DNA of 34,959 bases from Candidatus Uhrbacteria bacterium (GTDB lineage: Bacteria; Patescibacteriota; Patescibacteriia; 2-12-FULL-60-25), in the NCBI GenBank assembly GCA_003231955.1, contig QIKL01000033.1, positions 1-34,959 on the forward strand, written 5' to 3'. Of this stretch, positions 16,532-24,306 are shown piece by piece; position 1 is the first letter of the stretch, and each line of letters begins with the position of its first letter. The notes under the pieces were generated by a model, which saw only the letters and a list, made by a program, of their open reading frames with translations, ran no database searches and was not told where the DNA came from. The position numbers and the translations under genes were made by a program.

Positions 16532-17305
16532 GTGAAAAGATACCAGCGTATTTGGGGTAGAAAAGTCTTGAAAGTTGTTGAAACGTACGACCGAAATCAG
16601 AAGCTGTTTCTGTTTGGTGTTACTGGAGACTTAAATAACCTTGGAATTTTTGTGTCTCGGTATGGACGTCCATTGGCGGAAAATCTTGTAGATATCTACA
16701 ATCGCCTCATTGGTACGTTCATGTACAGGTTCATCAAAAAACACTCAAAGGTGATTTCGGCATTTTGTATGATCCCTTCGGGAGAAGAAGTCTTTGCTAC
16801 TGGAGCAGCGGCTGATCAATTGGTTGTACATGAGTTTTTCTCACTGTTGAGGAGTGAGATGAATAATTTTATCCAAGAGAACGCTCACATCGCAGATGAG
16901 AATGTTACCGTGTCATTTGGCTGTAAAATTTTTTCGGACGATACGATCGGCGACACAGCTTCACGCTTTGTTGCGTTAGTAAGAGGACAGCAAATCCAAG
17001 ACGCTTCGTCGGCATACCTTGAACTTATGCTTGCCATGCGTCGTGAACTCGCTTACGAGCTTGACCAAGCAAAGTTTAGCTCCCTAAATGTTTCCGACTT
17101 TGATCTTGTTATGTTTTTTCGGAACGTGGTATACACCAAACTCCAGAATTACAAAAAAGAATCAAAGGAGGCACTTGTAATCCTCGCCAATCAGATACGT
17201 CAAAATGTTGAGCTTCGGGAACGCCTTCAAACCATGACGTTAAATTCCGAGTATGGCATAACAGACAAAGATGCTCAGTTCATCAATGAACTCCTTAGAG
17301 AATAG
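16532..17305 (+). CDS. Degenerate GGDEF-like protein
   Basis: This 257-residue protein looks like a diguanylate-cyclase-type palm domain followed by a helical tail. LFGVTGDLNNLG (26-38) places an Asp at 33, where GGDEF domains bind metal. SGEEV at 83-87 sits where the GG(D/E)EF signature should be, and ENVTVSFGCKIF (124-134) matches the conserved VTVSxG strand. The first Gly and final Phe of the signature are lost, so cyclase activity is doubtful; nucleotide binding or a different product is possible. Residues 150-257 are helical and charged. The GTG start is chosen over an open frame back to 16436 because of its Shine-Dalgarno site. It stands alone before a strong terminator. Confidence 0.65.
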   Translation: MKRYQRIWGRKVLKVVETYDRNQKLFLFGVTGDLNNLGIFVSRYGRPLAENLVDIYNRLIGTFMYRFIKKHSKVISAFCMIPSGEEVFATGAAADQLVVHEFFSLLRSEMNNFIQENAHIADENVTVSFGCKIFSDDTIGDTASRFVALVRGQQIQDASSAYLELMLAMRRELAYELDQAKFSSLNVSDFDLVMFFRNVVYTKLQNYKKESKEALVILANQIRQNVELRERLQTMTLNSEYGITDKDAQFINELLRE

Positions 17306-17316
17306 AGCTGACGTAA

Positions 17317-17349
17317 AAAGGCCGAATGGAATTACTCCATTCGGCCTTT
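17317..17349 (+). terminator. Strong rho-independent terminator
   Basis: A perfect 14-base-pair stem (AAAGGCCGAATGGA at 17317-17330 with its complement at 17336-17349) encloses the 5-base loop ATTAC. The A/T ends make it usable on both strands, so it can also end the tRNA-Lys transcript coming from the right. Confidence 0.9.
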
Positions 17350-17393
17350 ATCACGGGTGATTTATTTTTTGGGAAAAATCCGGAAATTTAATT

Positions 17394-17468
17394 TGGTGCG
17401 CCCGGCGGGGATCGAACCCACGACCATTGGCTTAAAAGGCCACTGCTCTACCACTGAGCTACAGGCGC
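17394..17468 (-). tRNA. tRNA-Lys(TTT)
   Basis: Read on the minus strand, the acceptor stem GCGCCTG (5' end at 17468) pairs with CGGGCGC. The D arm is GCTC-AGTGGTA-GAGC, the anticodon loop CTTTTAA gives UUU, and the T loop is TTCGATC with the usual GTTCGA-type signature. The 3' CCA is encoded (17396-17394). The outermost anticodon-stem pair is G-A instead of a regular pair. It stands alone between the terminator and a glycosyltransferase gene. Confidence 0.95.
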
Positions 17469-17599
17469 GAGGATGAAAGAGAAGGGTTTTTGACAGATTC
17501 TGGACGACAGCGCAACCGCTGGCAGCGAGATTTGTCAGACTTTCTCAAATGGGAAAAATGCGCTAAGATAATAGATGAAACGAAAAAAAATTTCAAGCT

Positions 17600-18721
17600 A
17601 TGAGGATCTCTATGATTGGGTGCAAGGGGATTCCTGCCTTCGCATCTCAGGGGGGCGGGATCGAGACACATGTCGAAGAACTCTCGACGCGTCTTGTCGA
17701 ACGCGGACATACTGTCACGGTTTATGTTCGTCCGTATGCGAATCCAGACCGAAAAACATCATACAAGAACGTTCGTCTCGTGACGATCCCGACGATTCAT
17801 CGGAAGCACCTCGACGCAGTTACACATACGTTTCTTTCATCAATCCACGCACTTTTTACACGGTCGCAGATTCTGCACTACCATGGTGTAGGTCCATCGA
17901 CGCTTTCATGGATCCCGCGAGTTTTTGCGCCATGGAAAAAGGTCGTTGTGACATTTCATAGTCGAGATAGGTTTCATGAAAAATGGCAATGGTTTGCGCG
18001 AGCGTATCTTGCTTTTGGTGAATGGACGAGCGTACACTTTCCGCATGCGACAATTGCAGTCTCTCATTCAATTCAGGTATTTTGTAAAAAGACGTGGGGA
18101 GTGACAGTGTGGTATGTCCCGAATGGCGTGGAGATTCCAAGACTCCATCCAGGGACTGATTTGCTTCAAAAGTTTGGTTTAGAGCCTGAAAAATATTTTT
18201 TTACGTTAAGCCGACTTGTTCCTCATAAGGCGGTTGAAGATGCGATTAAGGCATTTGCGCAGATCGACACGGATACGAAGCTAATTATTATTGGAGCAGC
18301 ACCATTTAATGACACTGCGTATGAAACGATGCTTCAAAAACTCGCACAAAAAGATCCGCGCGTGATTATGGTCGGAAGGCAAATCGGAAAGGAACTGATA
18401 CAAATTATTGCCAATGCATATGCAATGATTCATCCATCGCGCAGCGAAGGACTGTCCGTTGCAGTGCTTGAAGCGATGTCTTACGGAAAAATGGTCATCA
18501 TGAGTGATATTTTAGAAAATTTGGAACTCATTGATCATTCTGGCGTCGCGTATAGTGTCGGAGATGTAAAAGCATTGCGAGACGCGATTACATGGCTCCT
18601 GAGCGATCCTGCAATTGTTAAAGAACGCGGAATTCGCGCGCGTGGAGTCATTGAGAGGCTCTATTCATGGAAGAGCGTCGTTGAGCGTACGGAAGCTGTG
18701 TATAGTTCATTATGCGGATGA
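17600..18721 (+). CDS. GT4 family glycosyltransferase
   Basis: This is a GT-B retaining glycosyltransferase of 373 residues. The N-terminal domain opens with ISMIGCKGIPAFASQGGGIETHVEELS, a glycine-rich acceptor loop, and contains VVVTFHSRDRFHEKW. The C-terminal donor domain starts near VWYVPNGVEIPR and has FFTLSRLVPHKAVEDAI and the EX7E motif (EGLSVAVLE, about 282-290), followed by AMSYGKMVIMSD. It heads an operon with a translin-like gene, a GT2 gene and murD, all overlapping by ATGA or nearly so, which suggests a surface-glycan or wall-linked role. A short ORF just upstream in another frame is not supported. Confidence 0.9.
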   Translation: MRISMIGCKGIPAFASQGGGIETHVEELSTRLVERGHTVTVYVRPYANPDRKTSYKNVRLVTIPTIHRKHLDAVTHTFLSSIHALFTRSQILHYHGVGPSTLSWIPRVFAPWKKVVVTFHSRDRFHEKWQWFARAYLAFGEWTSVHFPHATIAVSHSIQVFCKKTWGVTVWYVPNGVEIPRLHPGTDLLQKFGLEPEKYFFTLSRLVPHKAVEDAIKAFAQIDTDTKLIIIGAAPFNDTAYETMLQKLAQKDPRVIMVGRQIGKELIQIIANAYAMIHPSRSEGLSVAVLEAMSYGKMVIMSDILENLELIDHSGVAYSVGDVKALRDAITWLLSDPAIVKERGIRARGVIERLYSWKSVVERTEAVYSSLCG

Positions 18722-19284
18722 AGCGAACATTGGTCTTTGCAGATTTGGCGAAGCGGTATACTGCGTCGAAAGATGCGATGTATTTGTTACAACGGTTTGG
18801 ATCAGAACTGATACGGCTTTCAAAAACCGCGATATTCGCGATGCAACGTGGAGCGGATTCACCGAACGAAATTTGTTCTGCTGAAAAGATCTTAAAAAAA
18901 GGTCAAAAAATTATCACGCGGAATCCGCATCTGAAAGATGTCGGACCGTGGCAGGCTGGACTGGAAGAATATGCGGAGGCACTTTTATTTTTCGCATTCA
19001 TTCATGAAGATCAAACAACTTTCCATTTGGTTATGAAGATGGATCCGGGGATTACGATCGGAGCGTTGTCGGATTTTGTTGGAGAGTTGGTTCGACTTGC
19101 GGTGCGTGAAGCGACATATCGGCATACGGAGCGTGTAACAAAAATTATAGAGACCGCAAATGAGATCGTTGTGTTTTTGACATCATTGGATCTGACGGGC
19201 TCTCAGCGTTCTAAAGGTGATCAATCTCGACAGCATCTTCGTCGCCTTGAAGATATTCGATACGATCTTTCTCGCCATGTATGA
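18718..19284 (+). CDS. Translin/TRAX family protein (predicted ribonuclease)
   Basis: This all-helical protein of 188 residues matches the translin family. GLEEYAEALLFFAFIHED (81-98) aligns with the TRAX helix that carries two catalytic Glu, here Glu84 and Glu87. DFVGELVRLAVREA (119-132) aligns with DLTGELMR, with Asp119 in the third catalytic position. RRLEDIRYDLSRHV (175-188) is the typical translin C-terminus, preceded by RSKGD. Translin and TRAX bind single-stranded nucleic acid, and TRAX with these residues is a Mg-dependent RNase in eukaryotes and archaea. The ATG at 18718 overlaps the previous stop (ATGA); an ATG at 18712 is also in frame. The next gene again overlaps by ATGA. Confidence 0.82.
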   Translation: MKRTLVFADLAKRYTASKDAMYLLQRFGSELIRLSKTAIFAMQRGADSPNEICSAEKILKKGQKIITRNPHLKDVGPWQAGLEEYAEALLFFAFIHEDQTTFHLVMKMDPGITIGALSDFVGELVRLAVREATYRHTERVTKIIETANEIVVFLTSLDLTGSQRSKGDQSRQHLRRLEDIRYDLSRHV

Positions 19285-19964
19285 ACGGAGAACGAATAAA
19301 AAAATCGGTTGTGGCGGCGATTGTTGTCGCTTACAATGAAGAACCGACGATCAGTGCGATCGTGAAGGCATTGGTAGATTCAACGCTTTTCCGTGACGTT
19401 ATCGTGATTAGTGATGGTTCAACCGATGGAACTGCAGATGAAGCGCGCGCCGCGGGTGCAACGCTGGTCCACCAACTTCCTTGGAAACACGGGAAGGGTG
19501 CGGCGATGATGCATGGCGTTTCACATACGGATACACCAATTCTTTTTTTTGCGGACGCAGATTTGCTTGGGCTAACGCCGGACCATTTGAAGCGGATTTT
19601 GCGGCCCGTTCTCGCAGGCACACTTGCGATGTGCGTCGGTTTGCGTGACCGTGGGCCGATCCTTATGAAGATTTCGGCGCATCTTCCGCTTATTGGCGGC
19701 GAACGTGCGATGCGTCGTAATGTGTTTGAGGATATTCCAGATAATTTTATGCAGGGATTTATGGTCGAATCCGCGTTAAATTATTATTGTCGATCTCATC
19801 ATTTACCGTATGGAACTGTTGAATTACCGGGATTGCATATCCGACGCAAGATGCAAAAAGTTGGATTTTGGAAAGGATTAAAAGAATATCTCCACATGTG
19901 GCGTGAAGTCATTGGTGCAATGCTTGTTGTACGGATTGCATATCTGAAGGGTGAGTTCCTATGA
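19281..19964 (+). CDS. GT2 glycosyltransferase, DPM/GT81-like
   Basis: This compact GT-A enzyme of 227 residues has AIVVAYNEEPTI (13-24), VISDGSTDGT (42-51), GKGAAMMHGV as the conserved Lys-Gly loop, and FFADADLLGL (89-98) containing the DxD. This resembles dolichyl-phosphate mannose synthases and glucosyl-3-phosphoglycerate synthase-type enzymes, which use a polyprenyl phosphate or a small acceptor. There is no obvious membrane helix, although the C-terminal part is amphipathic and basic. It overlaps its neighbours by ATGA at both ends, in the operon that ends with murD. The acceptor is unknown. Confidence 0.88.
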   Translation: MNGERIKKSVVAAIVVAYNEEPTISAIVKALVDSTLFRDVIVISDGSTDGTADEARAAGATLVHQLPWKHGKGAAMMHGVSHTDTPILFFADADLLGLTPDHLKRILRPVLAGTLAMCVGLRDRGPILMKISAHLPLIGGERAMRRNVFEDIPDNFMQGFMVESALNYYCRSHHLPYGTVELPGLHIRRKMQKVGFWKGLKEYLHMWREVIGAMLVVRIAYLKGEFL

Positions 19965-21367
19965 CAGAACACTGGAAAGGAAAAAAAATTCTTATTTTGG
20001 GAATTGGATCATATCCAAAAGGGAGTGGTATCTCCGCGACCCTGTTTGCGGCGCGAAGCGGTGCGGATGTTCTCGCAACCGATCTGCGTTGTGACGCCGA
20101 TTTAAAGCGGGGAATTGCTCAGTTCAAAAAATTCAAAAATGTACGGTTTCGTCTTGGAAAGCATCATCTGGAAGATATTAGGTGGGCCGATATCATCATA
20201 CGTAATCCGCGTGTTCGCCCGACATCTCGAGAGATGGTTTTTGCTTCACGGCTCGGGAAACGAATTGAATCAGATATTTCTATCTTTCTCAAGAGATGTC
20301 CGTGTTCTGTTGTTGGAATCACAGGGACGAGAGGGAAAAGTACGAGTTCGACACTTGTTGCTGCGATGTTAAAAGCTTCAAAAAGACGAACGTGGCTCGG
20401 AGGGAATATTCGTGTCTCGCCGCTTACCTTTATGTCGCGCGTGAAAAAAACGGATGTTGTTGTCCTTGAACTTTCGAGTTGGCAGCTTGAGGTTACCGGG
20501 TCTTCGGGGATCTCGCCGCATGTGGCGTGTATTACAAATTTCATGCGTGATCATCTCAATTCCTACGAAGGTATGGATGATTATGGGGAGGCAAAAGCCC
20601 AGATTTTTCGTCATCAAGGGCCGGAAGACATTCTTGTTTTAAATATGGACGATGTGTTTTGTCGTTCAAAGCTTCGTGTTGCGCCAGGGCAGATGCTTTT
20701 TTTTGCGCGGCGGCGATCAAAAGGTGTCGATGCATGGATTGGAAGAGATGCGCTTTGGATGAAAGAGGAAAAACGTATTATCTCGTTAATTCCGCTTCGG
20801 TCTGTCAAAGTTTTTGGCGAACATAATCTTTTGAACATGCTTGCGGCTGCATTGACGGCGCGCGCGGCAGGTGCAACGCTCGCGGGGATTAAAAAGGCTC
20901 TTCGAGAATTCAAGGGGATCCAAGATCGGGAAGAGATTGTTGCAGTTAAAAAAGGAATTACATTCATTAATGATACGACGGCAACAACACCAGATGGAAC
21001 GATTGCTGCGGTTCATGCTTTTGCACCGAGATTCCAGACGCTTCGATTTATCGTCGGTGGGGCGGATAAGGGGCTTGATTTTACACAATTAGCGGCAGAA
21101 CTCGCGAAGTTTAACGTTGATATTGCCGTATTACCTGGTTCTGCTGGTGCAAAGTTTATGCGTGCGTTGGATCAAAAAAATATTCCGTACACAGCGACAA
21201 AGGGATTACGTGAAGCTTTTCGATATTTAATGCTTCAAGCGACGCGAGGGGATGTGGTTATTCTCTCGCCAGGTTGTGCGAGTTTTGGAGCATTTCAGAA
21301 TGAATTTGATCGCGGCGAGCAATTTCGTTGTTTAGTAAGAGGGATTGACGTGAAACGACGAGAGTAG
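19961..21367 (+). CDS. murD: UDP-N-acetylmuramoylalanine--D-glutamate ligase
   Basis: This Mur ligase adds D-Glu to UDP-MurNAc-L-Ala. The N-terminal Rossmann domain has ILILGIGSYPKGSGISATLFA. The ATP-binding loop is ITGTRGKSTSS (120-130), with Arg where most have Asn. LELSSWQLE and ITNFMRDHLNSYEGMDDY are MurD-type central motifs, HNLLNMLAA is the adenine site, and INDTTATTPDGTIAAV plus LSPGCASFGAFQNEFDRGEQF are the classic MurD C-terminal motifs. Length 468 is normal. It is the last gene of the GT4-translin-GT2-murD operon and is away from mraY and murG, which lie upstream in a different transcription unit. Confidence 0.95.
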   Translation: MTEHWKGKKILILGIGSYPKGSGISATLFAARSGADVLATDLRCDADLKRGIAQFKKFKNVRFRLGKHHLEDIRWADIIIRNPRVRPTSREMVFASRLGKRIESDISIFLKRCPCSVVGITGTRGKSTSSTLVAAMLKASKRRTWLGGNIRVSPLTFMSRVKKTDVVVLELSSWQLEVTGSSGISPHVACITNFMRDHLNSYEGMDDYGEAKAQIFRHQGPEDILVLNMDDVFCRSKLRVAPGQMLFFARRRSKGVDAWIGRDALWMKEEKRIISLIPLRSVKVFGEHNLLNMLAAALTARAAGATLAGIKKALREFKGIQDREEIVAVKKGITFINDTTATTPDGTIAAVHAFAPRFQTLRFIVGGADKGLDFTQLAAELAKFNVDIAVLPGSAGAKFMRALDQKNIPYTATKGLREAFRYLMLQATRGDVVILSPGCASFGAFQNEFDRGEQFRCLVRGIDVKRRE

Positions 21368-21395
21368 TAGTATTCTGATAATTCATACTAATCTT

Positions 21396-21412
21396 AATCT
21401 TTTATCAAGATT
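21396..21412. promoter_or_regulatory. Inverted repeat before the AbrB-type gene
   Basis: AATCTT (21396-21401) and AAGATT (21407-21412) form a perfect 6-base inverted repeat with a 5-base centre, 11 bases before the ATG at 21424. It may be an operator for autoregulation by the AbrB-type protein, or a weak hairpin ending murD. It is not followed by a long T-run. Confidence 0.35.
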
Positions 21413-21423
21413 CCTTCTATTTT

Positions 21424-21675
21424 ATGACAAACAAAACATCAGTCGGTAGCGGTCCGAGCGTGATGGGTGTGGCTGTTCTCGGTGAGCGCGGTCAGCTCGT
21501 TATTCCTAAAGAAGCACGAGATTCTCTAAAATTAAAGACGGGAGATCGTTTTATTGTCGTTGCTGGCAACGGCCATGGTCTTATGCTTATTCCGGCAAAA
21601 CAAATCCAAATGATGATGAAACATATGTCCTCGAATTTTCGGAAAGCGGCATCCCTTCTTTCGTTGGATGTCTAG
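21424..21675 (+). CDS. AbrB/MazE/SpoVT-type DNA-binding protein
   Basis: This 83-residue protein contains a swapped-hairpin AbrB domain: GVAVLGERGQLVIPKEARDSLKLKTGDRFIVVAGNGHGLMLIPA, about residues 16-60. The run GQLVIPKEAR is the family signature. The C-terminal 24 residues form a Met-rich helix (QIQMMMKHMSSNFRKAASLL). It could regulate the export operon immediately downstream, or be a lone antitoxin-like protein; no toxin gene is adjacent. The stop codon lies in a 12-base perfect tandem duplication. Confidence 0.88.
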   Translation: MTNKTSVGSGPSVMGVAVLGERGQLVIPKEARDSLKLKTGDRFIVVAGNGHGLMLIPAKQIQMMMKHMSSNFRKAASLLSLDV

Positions 21676-21687
21676 TTGGATGTCTAG
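21664..21687 (+). repeat. 12-bp perfect tandem repeat at a stop codon
   Basis: TTGGATGTCTAG occurs twice back to back (21664-21675 and 21676-21687). The first copy encodes the last residues Leu-Asp-Val and the stop of the AbrB-type gene. The second is non-coding and ends three bases before the adaptor gene's first ATG. Confidence 0.95.
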
Positions 21688-21690
21688 TAG

Positions 21691-23565
21691 ATGACAGCTG
21701 GATATTTATCTATGCCATTTCCAAAATTTCTTAAACGCAAAACAACATACGCAATTTTGATTCTGCTTGTAGCTGGTGGATGGTGGTTTTTTGCGCAAAG
21801 TCGTAACAAAGGCCCTCATTATGAAACGGCCGTAGTTACGCGCGGTACGTTGCGTCAAACTGTGCAGGTGACAGGCGAGCTTAAACCAGCGACACGAACG
21901 GAACTTGCGTTCAAGAATCCTGGGACGATTGCCGCGATTAACGTAAAGATTGGCGATACAGTTAAAACGGGCGATATTCTTGCGACGTTAAAGGCTAATG
22001 ATGTTCAGTTTGCCGCAAAAAATGCCAGAGCAATGCTGGCAGTTGCGCAGGCAAATCTCAATGCCAAAAAGGCGGGGGATACTCCTCAAATTATTCGTGT
22101 TGCGGAGACACAGGTGGAACAAGCTGAGGCACAATATAAGAAGGCTGTTTCCGACGTAGATTCTAATAAAAAGACAACGCAAGATGCGGTGACCGCCGCT
22201 CAAATCGCGCTGCAGACGGCAAAAAATGATCTGGATAACCAAAATGCAATTGTCGCGCAAGACATACAAAACTCCATTGATGCGGCACGGCTTCAGCTTT
22301 TAGCGGCGCTCGGTCCGTTGAACAGTGGACTTTCCGACGGTGATCAAATTTCCGGCGTTGATAATACTGCGGCAAATCAGCTTTATCTTAATGTTTTGGG
22401 TTTTCTTGACATGGGTTCCCTTGATCGCTCAAAGGCTTCATATCTAAGGGCGAAGACTGCGAAATTGGATGCAGAAACATTTACACAGAATCTAACTCCG
22501 TCTTCAACAAAAGATGACGTTCAATCCGCGGCGGAAAAAATACAGAGCGCAATTACGGCCGTCCAGAGCTATCTTAGTGATGTTCAAAAAGTTCTTATTT
22601 CGAGCTTGACGGATTCAATGTTTACAAAAACGACGCTTTCCGCGGATAAGGCGATGATCAACGGCGATCGGACAACTGTATCCGCACAAAATACGGCCGT
22701 CCTTTCTGTTTTGCAGACAATTAAAAACACGGAACTAATGAAAATACAGACAATTCAAAGACTTAAAAATGCCTATAAAGCCGCACAAACCGCATATCAA
22801 ACGGCAACGACAAACGCAGATGTACAAGTCCGGGCCGCGGAGACGAATGTTGCAATCCAAAAAGCGGCTCTTGATTCAGCTCAAGCGATGTTAGATCTAA
22901 AAAAGTCTGGGCCGCGCGCGGTGGATCTCGCTCCATTGCATGCTACTGTTGAACAAGCGCAGGTTGCATATAACAGATCCTTAAACGATCTAAAAAATGT
23001 TCAGATCATTGCGCCAGTTGATGGAATTATCTCAGACGTGATCCCTGATATCGGCGAGCGGATCTCACCGAATGTCCCAGAAATTAACATGGTTGGAACG
23101 CAATCTTATGATATTCAGGCGCAGGTACCAGAGGCGGATATTACTAAAGTCCTCGTCGGCCAGACCGCTTCGACAACGCTTGATGCGTATGGAGACGGTG
23201 TGCAATTTGGCGGAAAAGTTACATCAAAGGACCCAGCAGAAACGCGGATTCAAGATGCGATCTATTATAATGTCCACGTTCAGCTAAATTCGGATGGACA
23301 TGAGGTTAAGCCTGGAATGACCGCAAATGTGACAGTGAATACTGGCGAAGCGGATCACGCGCTTATTATTCCATTGCGTGCTGTTCGGACGGACGCACAG
23401 ACCGGCATAAAGACCGTTCGGATTCTTGTAAACGGTATTGCGAAAACAAAGAAGGTCAAACTCGGATTGCGTGGTGACGAAGGGTTGATCCAAGTTTTGC
23501 ATGGGCTTTCTGAAGGCGATCAGGTTATTGTTGGTCAAACGGGTACATCTGCGTCAAAGGGCTGA
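21691..23565 (+). CDS. MacA/HlyD-type periplasmic adaptor-like protein
   Basis: This is the membrane-fusion partner of an ABC exporter, 624 residues, longer than the usual 350-400. One transmembrane segment lies at about 19-35. The first half of the lipoyl domain follows (TGELKPATRTELAFKNPGTIAAINVKIGDTVKTGDILATL, about 61-100). A very long Ala/Gln-rich coiled-coil hairpin (about 105-415) is then followed by the second lipoyl half (IIAPVDGIISDVIPDIGERI) and a beta-barrel with VKPGMTANVTVNTGE. The ATG at 21712 is an alternative start. The host is probably monoderm, so the adaptor may bridge the thick outer layer rather than an outer membrane. The ATPase gene follows after 5 bases. Confidence 0.9.
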   Translation: MTAGYLSMPFPKFLKRKTTYAILILLVAGGWWFFAQSRNKGPHYETAVVTRGTLRQTVQVTGELKPATRTELAFKNPGTIAAINVKIGDTVKTGDILATLKANDVQFAAKNARAMLAVAQANLNAKKAGDTPQIIRVAETQVEQAEAQYKKAVSDVDSNKKTTQDAVTAAQIALQTAKNDLDNQNAIVAQDIQNSIDAARLQLLAALGPLNSGLSDGDQISGVDNTAANQLYLNVLGFLDMGSLDRSKASYLRAKTAKLDAETFTQNLTPSSTKDDVQSAAEKIQSAITAVQSYLSDVQKVLISSLTDSMFTKTTLSADKAMINGDRTTVSAQNTAVLSVLQTIKNTELMKIQTIQRLKNAYKAAQTAYQTATTNADVQVRAAETNVAIQKAALDSAQAMLDLKKSGPRAVDLAPLHATVEQAQVAYNRSLNDLKNVQIIAPVDGIISDVIPDIGERISPNVPEINMVGTQSYDIQAQVPEADITKVLVGQTASTTLDAYGDGVQFGGKVTSKDPAETRIQDAIYYNVHVQLNSDGHEVKPGMTANVTVNTGEADHALIIPLRAVRTDAQTGIKTVRILVNGIAKTKKVKLGLRGDEGLIQVLHGLSEGDQVIVGQTGTSASKG

Positions 23566-23570
23566 TTGAT

Positions 23571-24305
23571 ATGGGGAGTCCAGTGATTCGGGTTGTCGAC
23601 CTAAAAAAACAATATGAAAATGACGGAGTGATCACGCCCGTCCTTCATGGATTGACGTTTGATGTGAATCCAGGAGAGTTTGTGGCGATTATGGGTCCGT
23701 CGGGATCTGGGAAATCTACGCTCATGCATATCCTTGGATTTCTTGACACGCTGACTTCTGGAAAATACGAATTTAACGGGAAAGATGTTTCAACGCTGGA
23801 TGAAGATCAGCTCGCGGACATGCGCGGAAGTGAGGTCGGATTTATTTTTCAAGCGTTTAATCTTTTGTCGCGAACGACAGTTATGGAAAATGTTATGCTT
23901 CCATTACTGTATTCTAATATTCCAGTTAGTAAGCGAAAAGAAATGGCACGGAAGACAATCGCAGCCGTCGGACTTGAACATCAAATTAACAATTTATCAA
24001 ATCGGCTCTCTGGAGGCGAGCGGCAACGTGTAGCAATTGCGCGGGCATTTGTCCGAGATCCTTCTGTTATTTTTGCGGATGAACCGACTGGAAATCTCGA
24101 TTCCCGCAGCGGGACGCAGGTAATGGAAATCTTGCAGAAACTAAATCGTGAAAGCAAGCGCACAATCATCCTTGTGACGCATGAAACATATACTTCAGAA
24201 CATGCGCAGCGGATCTTGCGGATTAAAGATGGATTGATCCAGTCGAACGAGCCTGTGGAGAATCGACGATTTGCGCATGAAAGCGTGGCGGAGCAACTAA
24301 AATAA
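23571..24305 (+). CDS. MacB/LolD-type ABC transporter ATPase
   Basis: All motifs of an active ABC ATPase are present in 244 residues: Walker A GPSGSGKST (42-50), Q-loop in GFIFQAFNLL, signature LSGGERQ (146-152), Walker B VIFADEP (166-172) and H-loop His204 in VTHE. DEPTGNLDSRSG is typical of the LolD/MacB subfamily, which drives mechanotransmission rather than classic transport. It pairs with the two following permeases and the preceding adaptor. The permease gene starts one base after the stop. Confidence 0.96.
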   Translation: MGSPVIRVVDLKKQYENDGVITPVLHGLTFDVNPGEFVAIMGPSGSGKSTLMHILGFLDTLTSGKYEFNGKDVSTLDEDQLADMRGSEVGFIFQAFNLLSRTTVMENVMLPLLYSNIPVSKRKEMARKTIAAVGLEHQINNLSNRLSGGERQRVAIARAFVRDPSVIFADEPTGNLDSRSGTQVMEILQKLNRESKRTIILVTHETYTSEHAQRILRIKDGLIQSNEPVENRRFAHESVAEQLK

Positions 24306-24306
24306 T

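Noticed and set aside
21424-21675. Toxin-antitoxin module with the AbrB-type gene as antitoxin
   Set aside because: No toxin-sized gene lies next to it; the following gene is an exporter adaptor.
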